A stretch of DNA of 64,000 bases from JAGRKR01 sp041397725 (GCA_041397725.1 JAWKVZ010000004.1:186001-250000); one strand, 5' to 3'. Shown: positions 26,219 to 35,363, counted from the stretch's first letter. Program-made: numbers and translations. The notes: generated by a model from the letters alone, not told the origin.

Positions 26219-27259
26219 TCAGTTCGTGCGGCCTTTCTGGCAGACCGGCTCCTCGCGCTTGAGACCGGCCTCGCGGATGAGCGCCAGGTCCTCGGCGGCG
26301 TCGTTGTTTGCCGTGGTCAGCAGTTTCTCGCCGTAGAAGATCGAGTTGGCGCCCGCGAGCATGCAGAGAACCTGCGCCTCCTTGGTGAGGTTCTCGCGTC
26401 CCGCCGAGAGCCGCACGCGCGACTTCGGCATGACGATGCGGGCGGTCGCCACCATGCGCACGAGCTCCAGCGGCTCGACGGGCGTCTGCTGGGCGAGCGG
26501 CGTGCCCGTGACCGGCACGAGCGCGTTGATGGGCACGCTCTCGGGATGGGGATCGAGGCTCGCCAGGACCTGCAGCATGCGCGCACGATCCAGCGTCGTT
26601 TCGCCGAGGCCGATGATCCCGCCCGTGCAGAGCGTGATGCCGGCCTGGCGCACGTTGCCGAGCGTGCGCAGGCGATCCTCGTAGGTGCGCGTCGAGATGA
26701 TCTCGCCGTAGAACTCCGGGCTGGTGTCCAGATTGTGGTTGTAGGCGTCGAGTCCGGCCTCGGCCAGACGCTCGGCCTGCCGCTCATTCACCATGCCGAG
26801 CGTAACGCAGGCCTCGAGGCCGAGCGACTTGACGCCCCTGACCATGTCGAGGACCTGGTCGAACTGCTTGCCGTCCTTGACCTCTCGCCAGGCGGCGCCC
26901 ATGCAGAAGCGCGTGGCGCCCGCCTCTTTGGCGCGCGCGGCGGCCGACAGAACCTTGTCGACATCCATCAGCGTCTCGCGCGTGAGGCCCGTATCCTTGG
27001 CGTAGTGCGCCGACTGCGGGCAGTACTTGCAGTCCTCCGGGCAGGCCCCCGTCTTGATGGAGAGCAGGCTCGCCAGCTGCACCGTGTTGTCCTCATGGTG
27101 GCGACGATGCACGGTCTGGGCACGGTAAACGAGATCGATGAGCGGAGATTCGAGGATCTCCAGGATCTCCTCGCTCGTCCAATCATGGCGGCAGTCCTGA
27201 TCCGCGCGCTCCTTGGCTGCGGCGGCGTGCGACGGCGAGCTTTGCTTGGTGTCGAGCAT
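26219..27259 (-). CDS. bioB: Biotin synthase
   Basis: A 346-residue radical-SAM enzyme that inserts sulfur into dethiobiotin. The 4Fe-4S motif is GACPEDCKYCPQSAHY (Cys-x3-Cys-x2-Cys, about residues 72-79), and the later block CTGGIIGLGET and the C-terminal SAGRENLTKEAQ are typical BioB. A polar 25-residue head precedes the domain. It is divergent from bioF with only 58 bp between the start codons, so both promoters share that gap. Confidence 0.96.
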   Translation of the reverse strand: MLDTKQSSPSHAAAAKERADQDCRHDWTSEEILEILESPLIDLVYRAQTVHRRHHEDNTVQLASLLSIKTGACPEDCKYCPQSAHYAKDTGLTRETLMDVDKVLSAAARAKEAGATRFCMGAAWREVKDGKQFDQVLDMVRGVKSLGLEACVTLGMVNERQAERLAEAGLDAYNHNLDTSPEFYGEIISTRTYEDRLRTLGNVRQAGITLCTGGIIGLGETTLDRARMLQVLASLDPHPESVPINALVPVTGTPLAQQTPVEPLELVRMVATARIVMPKSRVRLSAGRENLTKEAQVLCMLAGANSIFYGEKLLTTANNDAAEDLALIREAGLKREEPVCQKGRTN

Positions 27260-27282
27260 AGGCGTTCTGTCCCGATGTTCGT

Positions 27283-27311
27283 TTGATTTCGTTTCGGCCG
27301 TTCCCTATTAC
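27283..27311 (+). promoter_or_regulatory. Possible bioF promoter giving a leaderless or near-leaderless mRNA
   Basis: TTGATT at 27283-27288 and TATTAC at 27306-27311 are separated by 17 bp. If used, transcription would start at or next to the bioF ATG at 27318. An AGGA also lies 3 bases before the ATG. No BioR-type operator was seen in the gap. Confidence 0.3.
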
Positions 27312-27317
27312 AGGATC

Positions 27318-28502
27318 ATGACCTCCATAGAAAGCCTCTACGCAACCTGGCTCGATCAGCGTCAGAAGGCCGGACTGAAGCGCGAGTTGTCGCAGCCCGT
27401 CCGGCCCGATGCGCGAACCCTCGTGCATGACGGCAAGACCTACCTGAACGCCGCCAGCAACGACTACCTCGGCCTGTCCTTTCATCCCGAGCTGATTTCG
27501 CGCGCCCGGGAGTGGGTGTCGCGGTGGGGCGCCGGGTGCGGCGCCTCGCGCCTGGTCACCGGCAACTCCGAGGCGATCGCCGCCGTCGAGAGCAAGCTGG
27601 CAGCGTTCAAGCAGGCTCCGGCGGCCCTCGTGCTGGCCTCCGGCTTCCAGGCCAACGCCAGCGTTCTGGCGGCCCTGCTCGATCGCACGATCCTCGGGAG
27701 CGAGCCGCTCGTCCTGGCCGACCGGCTCAACCATTCCAGCATGCACTTCGGGCTGGCAGCCGCAGGCGTGCGACAGGTGCGCTATCGCCACTGCGACGCC
27801 GCCCACCTCGCGCAACTCCTCGAGCAGCACGAGGGCGACAGCCGGCCGAAAGTGATCCTCTCGGAAACCGTCTTCAGCATGGACGGCGACATTGCGCCGC
27901 TCGACGAGCTCATCCGCCTCGCGCGCCGGCATGGCGCCATGCTCGTGCTCGACGACGCCCATGCGACCGGCATCCTCGGCGAGGCAGGGCGCGGCCTCTC
28001 GGCCGGTGCCGACGTCACCATCGGCACGTTCTCGAAGGCCATGGGCGGCTTCGGAGCCTACGTCACCTGCTCGCCCCTGGTCCGGGACTACCTGATCAAT
28101 CGATGCACGGGCCTCATCTACTCGACGGGGCTGCCGCCCGCCGTATGGGGCGCCATAGATGCGGCCCTCGACGTGATGCCGTCCCTCGACGGCGAGCGCC
28201 AGCGCGTCGCCGCCATGTCCGCACGCCTGCGCACCGGCCTCTCGGCCATGGGCTTCGATACCGGCGCGTCGGCCACGCAGATCGTGCCGATGATGATCGG
28301 GGAAGAGCGGGCTGCACTGGCCATGGCCGAGCGATTGCGCGCCGGTGGTGTCTGGGCCACGGCCATCCGCCCGCCGACCGTGCCGAAGGGCACGGCGCGG
28401 ATACGCTTCGCCCTGTCGGCCGCGCTCGCCGACGACGATATCGAGACCATTCTGCACGTGATCCGAGAGGCAGCCTCGGCGCTGCCGCCGCGGGCCGCGT
28501 GA
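27318..28502 (+). CDS. bioF: 8-amino-7-oxononanoate synthase
   Basis: A 394-residue PLP enzyme that condenses pimeloyl-ACP (or -CoA) with alanine in biotin synthesis. The alpha-oxoamine synthase pattern is clear: NAASNDYLGLSFHPEL, GAGCGASRLVTGN, a DDAHATGILG segment (about residues 212-221) and the PLP-lysine region TIGTFSKAMGGFGAYV (Lys at about 240). The ATG at 27318 is used; the frame is open further upstream, but that stretch runs into bioB. It heads the bioF-bioH-like-bioC unit. Confidence 0.94.
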   Translation: MTSIESLYATWLDQRQKAGLKRELSQPVRPDARTLVHDGKTYLNAASNDYLGLSFHPELISRAREWVSRWGAGCGASRLVTGNSEAIAAVESKLAAFKQAPAALVLASGFQANASVLAALLDRTILGSEPLVLADRLNHSSMHFGLAAAGVRQVRYRHCDAAHLAQLLEQHEGDSRPKVILSETVFSMDGDIAPLDELIRLARRHGAMLVLDDAHATGILGEAGRGLSAGADVTIGTFSKAMGGFGAYVTCSPLVRDYLINRCTGLIYSTGLPPAVWGAIDAALDVMPSLDGERQRVAAMSARLRTGLSAMGFDTGASATQIVPMMIGEERAALAMAERLRAGGVWATAIRPPTVPKGTARIRFALSAALADDDIETILHVIREAASALPPRAA

Positions 28503-28545
28503 AGGAGCAGGTCATGTCGCACAACCGCTCGAGAGATCATTCGCC

Positions 28546-29184
28546 ATGAGCCCCTCAACGGACGTCGTGCTCGTACATGGCTGGGCGTTCGACGACAGCG
28601 TCTGGAACAAGCTGCACCAGCCGCTCCTCGGACCGAGGACCGCTACCGTCACGAATGTCAGCCTCGGCTTCTTCACCGACCGGCCGGCGGCGGACCCCGC
28701 CAGTCTTCCCGCGGACGCGATCTGGATCGGGCACTCGCTCGGCGCGCTCTGGGCGCTCGAGCACGCCGTTTCGCCACGCGCGATCGTCGCCATCAATGGA
28801 TTCGCGTGCTTTCATGCCTTCACCGCCCGCCAGGTGCTGGGCCTGATGAAGCGCAATATCGCCCGCGACGCGCCAGCGCAGATCCGGGCCTTCTGGTCGC
28901 GGGCGGGGGCGGCGGATTACACCGACGCCGGCCGGCTCGACGGCGCTCGCCTCGCCAGCGGCCTCGATTGGCTGGCGACCTGGGATGCGCGCACCAAGGT
29001 TGCCGCCACCCCGGTGCTGGCGCTCGCCGCCGCTGACGACGCCATCGTGCCTATCGCCGCGTCACGGTCGCAGTGGCCGCGAAACAGCTTGCGCGAGCGC
29101 GCCGATGGAGGTCACGTGCTGCCGCTGACCCGCCCCGAGTGGTGCGCGGCCGAAATCGGAGCCTTTCTTGACGCTCTCCCGTGA
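28546..29184 (+). CDS. BioH/BioG-like alpha/beta hydrolase, probable pimeloyl-ACP methyl ester esterase
   Basis: A 212-residue alpha/beta hydrolase. The oxyanion-region HGWAFDDSVWN follows strand 1, the nucleophile elbow is GHSLG (Ser at about residue 66), a likely Asp lies in AAADDAIVP and the catalytic His in GGHVLPL near the C-terminus. Its place between bioF and bioC, with overlap into bioC, indicates that it releases pimeloyl-ACP by hydrolysing the methyl ester made by BioC. It is shorter than E. coli BioH (256 residues) and closer in size to BioG. The function is inferred from context. Confidence 0.82.
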   Translation: MSPSTDVVLVHGWAFDDSVWNKLHQPLLGPRTATVTNVSLGFFTDRPAADPASLPADAIWIGHSLGALWALEHAVSPRAIVAINGFACFHAFTARQVLGLMKRNIARDAPAQIRAFWSRAGAADYTDAGRLDGARLASGLDWLATWDARTKVAATPVLALAAADDAIVPIAASRSQWPRNSLRERADGGHVLPLTRPEWCAAEIGAFLDALP

Positions 29185-29911
29185 GAAATCCCGCATCGTC
29201 GCGCGCTTCAGGCGTCGCGCCGGCAGCTATGACGCGGCCGCGCAGGTGCAGCGCCACGCAGCCGAGCGGCTGGCCGGCCTGCTGCCGCCGGAGCTGGCGC
29301 CGAAGCACCGCCCCGCCGCGATCCTGGAGATCGGCTGCGGCACCGGCCTGCTCACCCGCCGCCTCGTTGCGCACTACCCAGGCGCCGATCTGCTGGCCAC
29401 GGATGTCGCGCCCGACATGGTCGCCGCCTGCCGGGCGGCGCTCGGCCCGGCGTCCGACGTCCGCGTGATGGTCATGGACGGCGAGCGCCCGACGGTCGCC
29501 GGCCCCTTCGATCTCATCGCCAGCAGCATGGTCGTGCATTGGTTCGACGACGTGGCGCGGAGCCTCGATCGTCTGGCGCACCTGCTCGCGCCGGGTGGCG
29601 TGCTGGCCTACGCCACCATCGGCGCCGACGGCTTTCCGGAATGGCGACACGCTCTCGACGCGCTCGGCCTGGACCACGGGCTGCGCCATCTCGGCAATCT
29701 GCCGGGACGCCTCGAGGACGAGCATGTGACGATCGACTACGGCAGCGCCGCCGGCTTCCTGGCGAGCCTGCGTGCCACCGGCGCAACCGAGGCGCGGGCA
29801 GACTACCGGCCACTGCCGCCGGGCGCGCTCAAGGCCGCGCTCCGACGGATGGAGCAGGCCCATGGCGGCCGGGTCACGTGGCATATCGTCTATGGGCTGC
29901 TGCAGCGCTGA
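29168..29911 (+). CDS. bioC: Malonyl-ACP O-methyltransferase BioC
   Basis: A 247-residue SAM-dependent methyltransferase that caps malonyl-ACP so that the fatty-acid pathway can build pimelate. Class I motifs: ILEIGCGTGLLTRRL (motif I, about residues 55-69), ATDVAPDMV (motif II) and DLIASSMVVHWFDD (about residues 117-130). An N-terminal KSRIVARFRRRAGSYDAAAQVQRHAAERL is typical of BioC. The start is TTG 29168, which overlaps the end of the preceding hydrolase gene by 17 bases, consistent with coupled translation. Confidence 0.9.
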   Translation: MTLSREKSRIVARFRRRAGSYDAAAQVQRHAAERLAGLLPPELAPKHRPAAILEIGCGTGLLTRRLVAHYPGADLLATDVAPDMVAACRAALGPASDVRVMVMDGERPTVAGPFDLIASSMVVHWFDDVARSLDRLAHLLAPGGVLAYATIGADGFPEWRHALDALGLDHGLRHLGNLPGRLEDEHVTIDYGSAAGFLASLRATGATEARADYRPLPPGALKAALRRMEQAHGGRVTWHIVYGLLQR

Positions 29912-29952
29912 GGGTGCCGGGCGGTGGAGCCGCGGGGCCGGCCGACGCTACA

Positions 29953-31260
29953 CTATGCCTTGCCGAGTGCGTCGAGACCCCGGATCAAGCCGTCGTAGGC
30001 CCGTTCCAGCTGGTCGTCCGTGATGCAATAGGGCGGCATGAGATAGACGGTGCCGCCGAGCGGCCGGATGTTGAGCCCGATGGCGAGGAAGTGGTCTCTC
30101 AGCGCCACGCTCTCGGCCGACTTGTAGTCACCCGACCCACCCGCCAGATCGAACGCCAGCACGCTGCCGAGGACACGAGGCCGCGTCGCGCGCGGGTGAA
30201 CGGCGAGCCGCGCCATCGCCTGCCGGTGGCGGTCCTCGATAGCGGCGATGCGTGGCAACGTGCCTTCCTCGCCGAACAGCGCCAGCGAACGCAGCGCCAC
30301 GGCCGCCGCCAGGGGATTGGCCGTGAAGGAATGCCCGTGCACGAGCGCCCTGGCGAAGCTGTCGCCGAGGAACGTTTCGAAGATGCGCTCCGTCATCACC
30401 GTGACCGCCAGCGGCAGATAGCCTGCGGTCAGCCCCTTCGAGAGGCAGATGATGTCGGGCGCCCGCGCCTGCTCGAACGCGAACAGCGTGCCCGTGCGGC
30501 CAAAGCCGGTGGCCACCTCGTCGAAGATGACGAGGGTGTCCAGCCGATGCGCCAGATCGACCAGCGCGGACATGAAGGCCGGCCGGCAGAACCGCATGCC
30601 GCCCGCCCCCTGCATCAGGGGCTCGACGATAATCGCCGCCACGGCGCCGTCCGCCGCGATGAGCCGCTTCTCGATGCGCTCCAGCGCCTCCGCCTCGCGG
30701 GCGGCCACCTCCGTATCGCCGTCCCAGGTGGCGGGAAACGGCACGGTCTCGACCTCGAGCAGCAGGTCCTGATAGGCCCCGAAGAAGCCCGAGCCGCGCC
30801 CGACCGCCATGGCTCCGAAGGTGTCCCCGTGATAGCCGCCGTCGAAGGCGATGAAGCGATGGCGGCGCTCCCCCTTGTTGTGCCAGTGCTGGAACGCCAG
30901 CTTCAGGGCCACCTCGACAGCCGTGGAGCCGTTGTCCGAGAAGAACACGCGCGTCAGGCCGTGGCCGAGCCGCTCTGCCAGCGCTGCGGCGAGCCTGGCG
31001 GCCGGCTCGTGTGTGAACCCGGCGAACATCACGTGCTCGACCTTGCCGGCCTGCTCGGCGAGCGCTGCGTTGAGGCCCGCATGGGCATGGCCGTGGGTGG
31101 TCGTCCACCACGACGAGATCAGATCGAGGATTTCCCGGCCTTCGGGCGTGAAGAGCGACGCGCCGCTCGCCCGCGCAATGGCGATGGCCGGCGCTTCGGT
31201 CGCGTGCTGCGTGTAGGGATGCCAGACATGCCGCCGGTCGAGGTCGAGAAAATCGGTCAC
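29953..31260 (-). CDS. bioA: Adenosylmethionine-8-amino-7-oxononanoate aminotransferase
   Basis: A 435-residue class III PLP aminotransferase of biotin synthesis, using SAM as amino donor. DRRHVWHPYTQH at the start is the BioA signature (Trp and Tyr of the substrate pocket). SSWWTTTHGHAHAGLN, FSDNGSTAVEVALKLA, VIFDEVATGFGRTG and the PLP-lysine block CLSKGLTAGYLPLA (Lys at about 272) follow. The start is GTG 31260, which overlaps the bioD stop (GTGA). It is convergent with bioC. Confidence 0.95.
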   Translation of the reverse strand: MTDFLDLDRRHVWHPYTQHATEAPAIAIARASGASLFTPEGREILDLISSWWTTTHGHAHAGLNAALAEQAGKVEHVMFAGFTHEPAARLAAALAERLGHGLTRVFFSDNGSTAVEVALKLAFQHWHNKGERRHRFIAFDGGYHGDTFGAMAVGRGSGFFGAYQDLLLEVETVPFPATWDGDTEVAAREAEALERIEKRLIAADGAVAAIIVEPLMQGAGGMRFCRPAFMSALVDLAHRLDTLVIFDEVATGFGRTGTLFAFEQARAPDIICLSKGLTAGYLPLAVTVMTERIFETFLGDSFARALVHGHSFTANPLAAAVALRSLALFGEEGTLPRIAAIEDRHRQAMARLAVHPRATRPRVLGSVLAFDLAGGSGDYKSAESVALRDHFLAIGLNIRPLGGTVYLMPPYCITDDQLERAYDGLIRGLDALGKA

Positions 31261-31895
31261 GGGGTCGCCAGGAGTTGCTTCAGGTCGATCTCGCCAGGAA
31301 TGGCGGCCAGCGCCGCCCGCGTCAAGGCGGCGAGTTGCGGGATCTCGGCGATGACCCCGACCCGGCCGAATCTCTCGATGGCCCGGCGATTGTGCGGCGC
31401 GGGTGGTCCGCACAGGATGACGCCCGCGATGGGCACTGAGCGCGCCCGCAGCGCCTCGAGCGAGAGGAGCGTGTGATTGATGGTGCCGAGCGTCGTGCGG
31501 CAGACCAGCACGGCGGTGGCGCCCAGGCGCTTGGCAAGGTCGACCATCATGACGTCGTCGGTCAGCGGCACCAGCACGCCCCCGGCCCCTTCAATGACGA
31601 GCGGGCGCGCGGTTGCCGGCGTGGCATCGACGATCGCCTCCGGCGAGATGACGACGCCCGCCCGCAGTGCCGCCTCGTGAGGCGACAGGGGCTCGGGCAG
31701 CGCGACAGCGTTCGGCGGGAAGCGCTCGTCCGGCAGGCCGGTCACCTGACGGACGGTGGTCGTATCGCAATCCTCGCCCGCACCGGTCTGCACGGGCTTC
31801 CAGTACACGGCGTCGAGGGCGAGTGTGAGCCAGGCTGCGGCGACGGTCTTGCCGACCCCGGTATCCGTTCCCGTGACGAACAGCCGTGCTGCCAT
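31257..31895 (-). CDS. bioD: Dethiobiotin synthetase
   Basis: A 212-residue ATP-dependent carboxylase that closes the ureido ring. The P-loop is VTGTDTGVGKTVAAAWL (Lys at about residue 16), followed by YWKPVQTG and VIEGAGGVLVPL. Length is usual. It is first in the bioD-bioA unit, coupled to bioA by a 4-base overlap. With bioB, bioF, bioC and bioA the window holds the full late pathway. Confidence 0.95.
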   Translation of the reverse strand: MAARLFVTGTDTGVGKTVAAAWLTLALDAVYWKPVQTGAGEDCDTTTVRQVTGLPDERFPPNAVALPEPLSPHEAALRAGVVISPEAIVDATPATARPLVIEGAGGVLVPLTDDVMMVDLAKRLGATAVLVCRTTLGTINHTLLSLEALRARSVPIAGVILCGPPAPHNRRAIERFGRVGVIAEIPQLAALTRAALAAIPGEIDLKQLLATP

Positions 31896-31952
31896 CTCCT
31901 GCTTCTCCCATGGCGAAGGCGTCCGGGCGGCCCGACTTGCCGCCCTGGAGGC

Positions 31953-33164
31953 TCATACCGCTACGGGCCGGGCGAGAGCAACCGGACGACGCGCGGTGCG
32001 ACGGCGGGCAGGGACAACAGAATTGAGACGCAGGCGGTTGGACGAGGCGTGCTCGGCGATCTTGCCCAGGAATTGCTCGGCAAAGCGGGTCCCGCTGATC
32101 GCCTCGACATAGGGCTGCCAGATGGCCTGGGCCAATTCGACGCGCGCATGCGCGATCTCGCGCGCCGAGCGCGGCGCCGGTATCGGCCGCAGTCGCTGGC
32201 TGCCGAGCCAGAGGAACACGGCCTGCCAGACCTCAGGCGACACCTGACGATTACGCACGCCGCGCAACTGGGCGATGTTCGGCAGTCCGCCGTTCGAGAT
32301 CTCGGCCGCCAGCTCGAGCGTGGCGACACGGGTGCCCTTGTTGCGAATGCTGAAGATGCGGGCGCTCCACTCGTCGAACTGGTCGGCGTACTGGTCGAGA
32401 CAATTCTGCATCGACTTGGCCTCGGCCACGAACTCGCCGACGTCTTTCAGGCGCACGATGTCGAAGCCGAGGGCGGTGCCATCCTGCAGCCAGGCATCGG
32501 GGCAGATGACGGCGAGCTTCAAGGCCAGATCGATGCGCCGGCGCCAGACCTGCATCTCCTCGACGGCGCGAGCGAGACCCATGCTGGGCTGCCACGGGCG
32601 ACGCAACAGGCCGTGTCCGCGCGTCTCGGTATTCAGCGAGAACCAGGCCCAGGCGCCGAGGAACTGGATGGCCGTCGACTCGCGCGGCGAACCGATCAGG
32701 CGCCGCTGACGGCCCATCCAGAAGGCGAACTCTTCCCCGCACGTCTGCGAGGCGAACAGCACCCGCTCGAGCCAAAGCGCCGACTGCTGCGGAGACTCGG
32801 GAACGTAGTTGACGATGTGGCTCGCAAAAGTGCTGCCGCAAGGCACGGCAACGAGCGGCGCGTCGAACGCCTCCGCCGGGAGGCGACGCAGCCAGAGCGG
32901 CAGACCCAGCGCCTCGGCCGCAGACTTGAGCGACCCGCCGCTCTCCACGACCTCCACGCAGGCCGCCTGCTCGGCCTCGCTGCCGTAGCCGGTCGCGAGA
33001 GCGAAGATCAGCCCTGGAAAGCACGCGGCCAGATCGGCGAAGCAGCGTCCGCGCCTGACGAGAGCCGCGATCCTGCGCCGGTAGTGCGACGGGAAGTTCC
33101 CGACGGGAGCCGCCAGCGACCGTTGGCCGGGCTGCGCTTGCGACCGACGCAGAGAATTCTGCAT
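31953..33164 (-). CDS. PcfJ-like domain protein, unknown function
   Basis: A 403-residue soluble protein. The C-terminal third has the pattern of the PcfJ-like domain: SMQNCLDQYADQF (about residues 283-295), then FSIRNKGTRVATLELA and PNIAQLRGVRN. PcfJ is named from a conjugative plasmid protein, but chromosomal homologues are common in alphaproteobacteria and have no known role. The N-terminal two thirds are Trp/Leu-rich and unrecognised. The ATG at 33164 (MQNSLRRSQ) is preferred over an in-frame upstream start. It is upstream of bioD on the same strand (57-bp gap), without any functional link that I can name. Confidence 0.65.
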   Translation of the reverse strand: MQNSLRRSQAQPGQRSLAAPVGNFPSHYRRRIAALVRRGRCFADLAACFPGLIFALATGYGSEAEQAACVEVVESGGSLKSAAEALGLPLWLRRLPAEAFDAPLVAVPCGSTFASHIVNYVPESPQQSALWLERVLFASQTCGEEFAFWMGRQRRLIGSPRESTAIQFLGAWAWFSLNTETRGHGLLRRPWQPSMGLARAVEEMQVWRRRIDLALKLAVICPDAWLQDGTALGFDIVRLKDVGEFVAEAKSMQNCLDQYADQFDEWSARIFSIRNKGTRVATLELAAEISNGGLPNIAQLRGVRNRQVSPEVWQAVFLWLGSQRLRPIPAPRSAREIAHARVELAQAIWQPYVEAISGTRFAEQFLGKIAEHASSNRLRLNSVVPARRRTARRPVALARPVAV

Positions 33165-33378
33165 GACCCGACCGTCCTTGCGGATGATTGTTCTTTGCCC
33201 CCCAACCCTGGATCGCAGCCTACCGCGCGAAGATGGCGAAAGGCTGACGCCGAGCCCTTCAAGCAGCCGTGAATTGACATGATGACGGTCCGCCACGATC
33301 TGTGATGATCGGACATCGCCCCCCGGACCGGGCGCGCCGTTTCATCACGCGCTTTCTGGCCCTCGAGACGCACGAGCA

Positions 33379-33975
33379 ATGACAAGACCTTCGACGCCCC
33401 TATCCAATCCCCTCGCCAAATTGCTGATGACGCTGCTGCTTCTGGTCGGAAGCGTCGCAGTGGCCGATGCCTTCGACTGGCTCAGCTACCTGACCGGTCA
33501 GCGCTCGCTGGCGAAGATCGAGGCCGACATCTCGCGCCGGTTCACCGACATCGGCCACATGCCGCCCAAGGGATTGGCCGAGAGGCTCGCCAATCCGCAG
33601 AACATCGTCCTTCTCGACGTCCGCGAGCCCACCGAGTTCGCCGTCAGCCATCTGCCCGGCGCCGTGCGCGTTACGCCGGGCGCCGACGTCGCCGAGATCC
33701 TGAAGACGCTCGAGGGCCGGATCGCCGGCAAGACCGTGGTCTTCTATTGCTCGGTCGGCGAGCGCAGCTCCCGCCTCGCCCATCGCGTGCGCGCCGAGCT
33801 GATGAAGCGCGGAGCCGTGGCGGTCGACAACCTCAAGGGCGGCATTTTCGCCTGGCACAATCAGCAGCGCCCACTGGTCAGCGGCCAAGGGCAGCCGACG
33901 CCCTACGTGCACCCCTTCGACTCATCGTGGGGCAAGCTCGTCGACCGGCAGTCGCTGACGCGCATGAAGCCCTGA
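33379..33975 (+). CDS. Rhodanese-domain protein with N-terminal signal or anchor
   Basis: A 198-residue protein. A hydrophobic N-terminal segment (LLMTLLLLVGSVAVADA, about residues 14-30) is a signal peptide or membrane anchor, so the domain should face the periplasm. The rhodanese domain (about 55-160) contains VLLDVREPTEFAVSHLPGAV and the active-site loop FYCSVGERSSR, with the catalytic Cys at about residue 123. Such proteins move sulfane sulfur. It is divergent from the PcfJ-like gene and upstream of a dehydrogenase gene. Confidence 0.85.
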   Translation: MTRPSTPLSNPLAKLLMTLLLLVGSVAVADAFDWLSYLTGQRSLAKIEADISRRFTDIGHMPPKGLAERLANPQNIVLLDVREPTEFAVSHLPGAVRVTPGADVAEILKTLEGRIAGKTVVFYCSVGERSSRLAHRVRAELMKRGAVAVDNLKGGIFAWHNQQRPLVSGQGQPTPYVHPFDSSWGKLVDRQSLTRMKP

Positions 33976-34066
33976 CAGCGCCCCCCTCCCCGAGACCGCG
34001 CCGTCAGGACTGGCGGCGGCCAGTCGCCTTGCCCATACTGCAGCCAGAGACAGAGGGAGGCAGGAC

Positions 34067-35005
34067 ATGGGCGACACCCCATCCACGGTCGGCATCGTCG
34101 GTGCCGGTCTCATCGGCCGCTCGTGGGCCATGGTTTTCGCGCGCGCGGGCTGGCGTGTGCGGCTGATGGACAGCGAGCCGTCACAACGAGCTGCTGCGCC
34201 GGAGCTGATCCGCGCCGCCCTCGAGGACCAGACGCGGCACGGGCTCATCGCCGACGCGGCGGCGGCCAGCGGCCGCATCTCGATGACAGAATCCATCGAG
34301 TCGGCGGTCGAGGGGGCCGCTCACGTGCAGGAATGCGGCCCCGAGACCGTCGAGGCCAAGCTGGCATTGTTCCGTGCGATCGACGCCACCGCCCCGGCGG
34401 ATGCACTGATCGCCTCGTCGTCGTCCGCCATCGTCGCATCCCGCTTCACGGAGGCATTGCCCGGCCGCGCCCGCTGCCTCGTCGCGCATCCGGTCAATCC
34501 TCCCCATCTCGTGCCCGTCGTCGAGTTGTGCGGAGCGCCGTGGACCAGCCCCGCAGCCCTCGAGAAGGCGCACGCGCTCTACGCGTCCCTCGGACAGGCG
34601 CCGATCCTGGTGCGCCGGGAGATCGAAGGCTTCATTCTCAACCGCCTGCAAGGCGCCCTCCTGGCGGAGGCCTTCCGGCTGGCCGGCGAAGGCTACGTCA
34701 GCCCGGCCGATCTCGACACGACGATCAAGGATGGTCTTGGCCTGCGCTGGTGCTTCATGGGGCCTTTCGAGACCATCGAGCTCAACGCACCGGGCGGCAT
34801 CCCCGACTACTGCGCCCGCTACACCGGCTTCTTCAAGCGCGTCGCGGCCGAGTCGCCGTCTCCCGACGTGTACGATGCGCCGAATACGACGCGCATTCTC
34901 GACGCCTGGGGCCAGGGCCTCGATGCGCGCGAGCATGCAGAGAAGACACGCTGGCGCGATGGCCGACTGGCCGCCCTCGTGGCGCACAAGCGCGGGCAGC
35001 AGTGA
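34067..35005 (+). CDS. 3-hydroxyacyl-CoA dehydrogenase-like protein, lambda-crystallin type
   Basis: A 312-residue NAD-dependent dehydrogenase. The Rossmann motif is VGIVGAGLIGRSWAMVFARAG (GxGxxG at about residues 12-17), the catalytic His region is CLVAHPVNPPHLVPVVE (about 139-155), and GFILNRLQGALLAEAFRL begins the C-terminal dimer domain. This single-domain form matches L-gulonate 3-dehydrogenase/lambda-crystallin and L-carnitine dehydrogenase more than fatty-acid beta-oxidation fusions. The real substrate is unknown. It is followed by the DUF2093 gene after 85 bp. Confidence 0.82.
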   Translation: MGDTPSTVGIVGAGLIGRSWAMVFARAGWRVRLMDSEPSQRAAAPELIRAALEDQTRHGLIADAAAASGRISMTESIESAVEGAAHVQECGPETVEAKLALFRAIDATAPADALIASSSSAIVASRFTEALPGRARCLVAHPVNPPHLVPVVELCGAPWTSPAALEKAHALYASLGQAPILVRREIEGFILNRLQGALLAEAFRLAGEGYVSPADLDTTIKDGLGLRWCFMGPFETIELNAPGGIPDYCARYTGFFKRVAAESPSPDVYDAPNTTRILDAWGQGLDAREHAEKTRWRDGRLAALVAHKRGQQ

Positions 35006-35090
35006 TGTCGGATCATCATGGCGCCGTCGCACACTGGCAGCCCCTCGACCAAACCGCTATAGTCGCGGGCGCGAAGCAGGCAGGACAGGC

Positions 35091-35318
35091 ATGAACCGGT
35101 TCGACAAGCTCTTCGGCCTCAAGGGCGAGGCCAAGCTCAGATACCTCGACGGCGAGTTCCAGGTCGTCGTGCCCGGAGACTTCGTGCGATGCGCGGTCAC
35201 CGGCGAGGTCATCGCCCTGCAGAACCTGCGCTACTGGAGCGTCGAGCTGCAGGAGGCCTATGCCACGCCCGAGGCCTCGCTCAGGCGCCATCTCGAACGG
35301 CGCAAGAGCCGCTCCTAG
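35091..35318 (+). CDS. DUF2093 protein
   Basis: A 75-residue protein with MNRFDKLFGLKGEAKLRYLDGEFQVVVPGDFVRCAVTG, the signature of the DUF2093 family, which is short and restricted mostly to alphaproteobacteria. There are no membrane segments. The fold and role are not known. The ATG at 35091 is the natural start for the family. It ends just before a hairpin that separates it from the convergent export gene. Confidence 0.88.
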   Translation: MNRFDKLFGLKGEAKLRYLDGEFQVVVPGDFVRCAVTGEVIALQNLRYWSVELQEAYATPEASLRRHLERRKSRS

Positions 35319-35340
35319 CGTGTGAGCGGTCCTGCCGCCG

Positions 35341-35363
35341 CTGGCAGCACACTGCGCTGCCAG
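35341..35363. terminator. Hairpin between convergent genes
   Basis: CTGGCAGC and GCTGCCAG form a perfect 8-bp stem with a 7-base loop in the gap between the DUF2093 gene and the export lipoprotein gene. Its position suits a bidirectional terminator, though neither side has a strong T run. Confidence 0.5.
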
